From contig JALLPB010001073.1 in assembly GCA_036939975.1 (NCBI GenBank), forward strand, positions 1-11,409: a stretch of DNA of 11,409 nt, written 5' to 3'. A program made the translations under genes and the position numbers. The notes under the pieces are model-generated. The model saw only the letters and a program-made list of their open reading frames with translations, had not been told where the DNA came from and did no database searches. Origin of the DNA: Cyclostephanos tholiformis (Eukaryota > Bacillariophyta > Thalassiosirophyceae > Thalassiosirales > Thalassiosiraceae). This document shows positions 8,601 through 11,409 of this stretch, in pieces. The stretch's first letter is position 1. Every line of letters begins with the position of its first letter.

Positions 8601-9352
8601 CAAAGAGCAGGGTCATCATCATCGATTTCAACGGGACGTTGGTGGCGAAGGAGCCCGCGGGGAAGTACCTCAAGCGCGAGATTTTGGGCACCTCGGGCTT
8701 TAAGCCAACGCACGTCTCGACTTTGGCGCTTCAGAAGTTGTGTTCCGATCCGAACAACACGGTTTATGTCGTCTCTGGCGACTCGCAGCAGAATTTAGAG
8801 TTAGCTGTTGGCAACGTGCCCGGGCTAGGTCTCGCCGCGAGTAATGGGTTTGATGTGCGTTTCGCAGCGCTTAAGGGAATTGTTGAAGGTAGGTGTGCTA
8901 TCTTCCATATTGTTTTTTAAGTCACTATTGTGCTCTGCGATCTAAAGTTTGTCATACAGTCGTACCCCGAAAGGCGAATAAGGGCCAGATCGTTAAAAAG
9001 ATTTTGGAAAATTGCAAGGAAGTTGATTTTATTTTGTGCATGGGCGATGATGTAGCGGACGAGAAAATGTTCACGGTGAGACCAATCTGATGATACTATT
9101 ATGTTAACTCTGGTTTCTATTATTAATAACACATTTTGTATGCAGTCGGTTCTCAATTTTTCCGCCGGATCCAAGAGCGAGAATTCCTATGCATTTAACG
9201 TGGCCGTCGGGAAAAAACCGACCAATGCATCTTTCTACGTCGATGATGCCTCCGACGTATGCAGTATCCTCGTCGCGCTGGGCGGGGACAAAAGTCTCCT
9301 TCACCGAAAGGTGTCTCGTGAATCAATCATATCTGAGGACTTTTTCGCGTAA
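5684..9352 (+). CDS. CBM20-like/GT20/TPP trehalose-phosphate synthase-like protein, probable pseudoenzyme, three exons
   Basis: Exons 5684-8888, 8960-9075 and 9146-9352 give 1175 aa. ATG 5684 is the first Met after an in-frame stop at 5525. Residues 29-247 look like a CBM20 starch-binding domain split by acidic and Gly-rich inserts. The GT20 fold spans about 348-940: GFCKQVLWPSFH, WVHDYHL (Asp571), FIHVPFP (His625), REGLNL and LRVNPYD. The phosphatase-like domain spans about 972-1175: IIIDFNGTLV (Asp981), VVSG (Ser1031), Lys1076, GDDVADEKMF (Asp1098/1099) and AGSKSENSYAF. Working enzymes of these families make trehalose-6-phosphate from UDP-glucose and glucose-6-phosphate, then dephosphorylate it. 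Here the OtsA residues R9, R262, K267 and D361 read His353, Val738, Ser743 and Glu837. The phosphatase DxD is DFN, and the cap between SNGF and VEVVP is missing. The layout resembles plant class II TPS proteins, so a regulatory role is inferred. No frame break is seen. Confidence 0.92.
5768..6424 (+). other. CBM20-like starch-binding domain region, split by low-complexity inserts
   Basis: Within the TPS-like protein, three separated segments match the CBM20 pattern. Residues 29-48 (VHRLHFAIRANLPVGTTLRV) resemble the first strands. Residues 100-120 (with TTPETYPLWRTRRPVVV, Trp112) resemble the YPxW strand. Residues 169-184 (HRYRYVAITPGACVDW, Trp184) resemble the YKY...W glucan-contact strand. 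A last strand may be at 239-247 (RPYRTRVVV). Asp/Gly-rich inserts of about 45 and 50 residues lie between them. The assignment is by eye; ligand binding is not shown, and diatoms store beta-glucan rather than starch. Confidence 0.55.
8889..8959 (+). other. TPS-like gene intron 1, 71 nt, phase 1
   Basis: The donor is GAAG|GTAGGT and the acceptor is CATACAG|TCGTACC. Splicing gives IVEVVPRKANKG, the expected phosphatase motif III context with its Lys. Unspliced sequence hits a stop at 8918-8920. Confidence 0.92.
9076..9145 (+). other. TPS-like gene intron 2, 70 nt, phase 0
   Basis: The donor is TTCACG|GTGAGA and the acceptor is TATGCAG|TCGGTT. Splicing joins GDDVADEKMFT to SVLNFSAGSKSENSYAF, which is the usual order at the end of trehalose-phosphatase domains. 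Unspliced sequence stops within six codons. Confidence 0.93.
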
Positions 9353-9560
9353 ATACTGTCCGTCATATATATCGTTTTTCTCAGAAAGGTGCGGGGCCGA
9401 ATCGCGCCATTTAGCAAGACTGTACCCGTCTTGCCTAGTCAAAATCATTCCACGCTCGGAATTGAGTATCGTTTATCTTGGCGTAGTTAAAAAAGCAAAA
9501 GTTAGGGGCTGCCACTCCGAGGAAGTAAGAGATAGAATGCAAAAACGAATATTTCCAGTT

Positions 9561-11335
9561 TCAGTAAAGTTTGGCTTTCTCCATGTCCTCCATTAGCTTC
9601 TTTTCGATCCGACTCATCTCCTCGATGTCCAACGGCGGGGGCGAGTCGGATCTCAGGCCAAGCAAATCAGTGTCGTGGTCGTATCCCCTGTCATCCTCCT
9701 GGATGCTGCCGTTGGAATCCTCGTCCATATGATTGTTATCGCCGTCGTCGTGTTTTCCATCCCGTCCTCCTTCCGAGTCGTTATCTCCGTCCATCTGCCA
9801 TTTTGTCAGCAATAATGGATCGATCGCCGCCGCAGCGGACGATGACGAAATGTTGTCATCGTTCCCATCGCTCCCTCCACGTGGCGCGAACGACGCATCG
9901 TTGCCCCTAACCCCCGCGCCTTTTGGTCTCCGCAGTGCATCGAAGAATGTCTGATCGTCCACGGTATCCGATGGCGGAAATGATCTAGGCGTCGTCTTCG
10001 ATCCGTTTGCCGACCTATTAGAAGGTAAGTCCGCCTCGTCGTTCCCCCTCCCACCCCCATCGACCAACCTCGTCCTCCTCTTCCCCCCCCCCCGCCGCCG
10101 CCTCCGCCACCACCACCACCACCACCTCGACCACCGCCAAAGAACCTTTCCGCCTCCCTCTCCGCTCCCGCACCCCCATCCTCGTCGTCGAAAAGCCTCG
10201 AATCATGCGACTTGTCCTCGAGCTCCTCCCCCTCGCCGTATTCCAATTCGGGCATCTCGAATCCGAATTCGTCAACCTCCCGGTCGTGCACGGCCGTGTC
10301 CCATACGTCTCCACCACCCCCGATGCCGTCGTACGCATCCAATGATGCGGTGCCGACGCGTTCCCTCCTCGCCATCCACTCCCCCCACTTCCGCGTGTCC
10401 AACGGGGGGAACTCGTCATCGATCGTCGTCATCGCGTCGACTCGATGGTACGATCGCTTATCCCTAAGTCGCATCCTCCACCTCCTCGCCTCGAGGACGC
10501 GCTCGTCCGTCATCCAGCCGCATTTGACGCAACATCGAACGCAGGCGTGGTACGATGCGATAACGCACGCGCTGAAGGACGCGGCGAAGACGAATCCTCG
10601 TAGGAGGTCGTCGAATATCGTGTCGGGGGGAGGTCCATCGTCCCCTCCATCCCCCGAGTCTGCCACGTCGATGATGACGTCCCCTCCTCCCTCGTTAATT
10701 AACGCATCCTCGTCGTCGTCCTCGTCGTCCTCGTCGTCCTCCTCCTCCTCCTCCTCGCCGGTGAGGACCGACGGCGTAGACGAACGCGACATCATCGTCG
10801 GCCTCGTCGATTCCCTCGATCCGACGTCCTCCGTGTACACTACGCCCAAACTCGCGAGTATGTCCTCGCCGTAAGACGACGGCAGCGGCGGAGGAGGAGG
10901 AGGAGGGGGGCGAGGGTGACGGACGTCGTCGCGGTCGTCGTCGTCCCCCTTCCATACGACCAACGCGTCGGTCCCGCCCTCGTCGAGACGACGACCACGA
11001 CGATGAATGCCGTCATCGCCCGAGCCCAATAACGACGTCGAGGGTACGTTCCCCCGCGCGACGCGGGGGGTGGGTAGGTGGGCATCGACGACCGTGTGGA
11101 CCACGCGAGCGCGGGAGGACGGCATCGAGGGAACGACGACGACGACGAAAACGACGACGAAAACGAAAACGAAAACGAAAACGAATGCTACGATGACCAT
11201 TCCTATACTCATCCTCCTCCGTCGGGGATGACGATGGCGGTTGCGACGGAGATCGTCGTCGTCGTTCGTCACGAGCCGACGCGTGGAGCGACGATGATGT
11301 TGGTCGTTGTTGGGGGCCATGATGCGTGATTCCAT
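9561..11335 (-). CDS. Hypothetical acidic two-pass membrane protein, probably two exons
   Basis: I do not recognise this protein. ATG 11335 (an alternative is 11320) opens an Arg-rich N-terminus. A hydrophobic segment follows at about residues 44-68, made almost only of Val and Phe. Then comes a long Asp/Glu/Pro-rich stretch and a second hydrophobic segment at about 247-266 (GFVFAASFSACVIASYHACV). That segment runs into a Cys cluster (CVRCCVKC) and a basic stretch. The tail is acidic and ends with a short charged helix (MSRIEKKLMEDMEKAKLY). By the positive-inside rule both ends would be cytosolic, with the acidic region between the segments in the lumen or outside. The frame changes near a Gly/poly-G tract. 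Exons 11335-10146 and 10014-9561, with a 131-nt intron, give 547 aa; a homopolymer indel in the G11 run is the other explanation. The gene is tail-to-tail with the TPS-like gene, 208 bp apart. Confidence 0.62.
10015..10145 (-). other. Proposed 131-nt intron covering the Gly/poly-G tract
   Basis: The donor is GAAAG|GTTCTT at 10145 and the acceptor is CTTACCTTCTAATAG|GTCGG ending at 10015. Removing it moves the upstream frame exactly into the downstream frame (phase 2, giving an Arg codon) and removes the G11 run and GGT repeats. The acceptor is good; the donor is only fair. Confidence 0.5.
10709..10758. repeat. TCG/TCC triplet microsatellite inside the hypothetical gene
   Basis: A run of TCG and TCC triplets on the plus strand encodes the Asp/Glu stretch of the minus-strand protein between its two hydrophobic segments. 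Triplet-length changes would keep frame. Confidence 0.8.
11134..11185. repeat. ACGAAA/ACG microsatellite encoding the first hydrophobic segment
   Basis: Units of ACGAAA and ACGACG repeat in tandem on the plus strand. On the minus strand they read as GTTTTC and GTC, coding Val-Phe and Val runs that form the proposed first membrane segment. Confidence 0.85.
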
Positions 11336-11341
11336 CCCTTT

Positions 11342-11357
11342 CCCCCCCCCCCCCCCG

Positions 11358-11409
<52 letters not shown>
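11342..11409. repeat. Poly-C homopolymer to the window end, one interrupting G
   Basis: Almost 70 bases of C with a single G near 11357 reach the edge, only a few bases upstream of the minus-strand start codon. A homopolymer of this length at the sequence end is typical of an unresolved assembly edge, though long G/C runs also occur elsewhere in the window. Confidence 0.9.

Noticed and set aside
10083..10093. Gly-rich domain (over 15 Gly) as part of the hypothetical membrane protein
   Set aside because: It is coded by GGT/GGC repeats and the G11 run at the point where the frame fails; the proposed intron removes it, so it may never be translated.
10212..10874. Plus-strand Ser/Pro-rich open frame of 220 codons
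   Set aside because: It mirrors the Asp/Glu triplets of the minus-strand hypothetical gene; Ser runs come from TCG/TCC repeats and no domain is visible.
11134..11185. CRISPR-like or tandem-repeat array
   Set aside because: The units are six bases with no spacers and translate into a Val/Phe run; this is a simple microsatellite.

Overview
The window looks like nuclear DNA of a photosynthetic stramenopile, most likely a diatom. Three things point there. The first is a plastid-type beta-ketoacyl-ACP synthase whose N-terminus is a signal peptide followed by a Ser-rich transit peptide with a G-A|F junction. The second is short GT-AG introns (71, 70 and 267 nt, plus a probable one of 131 nt). The third is a PiggyBac-type transposase with a SAP domain. 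The coding DNA is rich in CGA/GAC/TCG triplets and long G/C homopolymers. No species is assigned.

Layout: (1) 1-2076, minus strand: a PiggyBac-like transposon gene that runs off the left edge. An acidic N-terminal part with a SAP DNA-binding motif is separated by one in-frame TGA from the catalytic part, which carries the first two Asp of the DDD triad. (2) 2348-4030, minus strand: an intact two-exon KASII (FabF-type) gene for plastid fatty-acid elongation, 471 aa. (3) 4031-5683: a 1.65-kb divergent intergenic region with no supported gene. It holds bZIP-type sites near the KASII end and several inverted repeats. (4) 5684-9352, plus strand: a three-exon gene for a 1175-aa trehalose-6-phosphate synthase/phosphatase-like protein with an N-terminal CBM20-like starch-binding region. 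(5) 9561-11335, minus strand, tail-to-tail with the previous gene: an unrecognised acidic protein with two predicted membrane segments, needing an intron or a frameshift to join its two reading frames. (6) From about 11342 to the end: almost pure poly-C, probably a contig edge.

The most interesting item is the trehalose-type gene. The fold signatures and splice sites are preserved, but the glycosyltransferase domain has lost the key sugar-phosphate and UDP contacts (R9 to H, R262 to V, K267 to S, D361 to E in E. coli OtsA numbering). The phosphatase domain has DxN instead of DxD and appears to lack its whole cap domain. Together with a glucan-binding-like N-terminus this suggests a two-domain pseudoenzyme, perhaps a carbon-status sensor or scaffold rather than a trehalose producer. 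The genes show no operon logic. KASII (lipid) and the TPS-like protein (sugar) are simply divergent neighbours.
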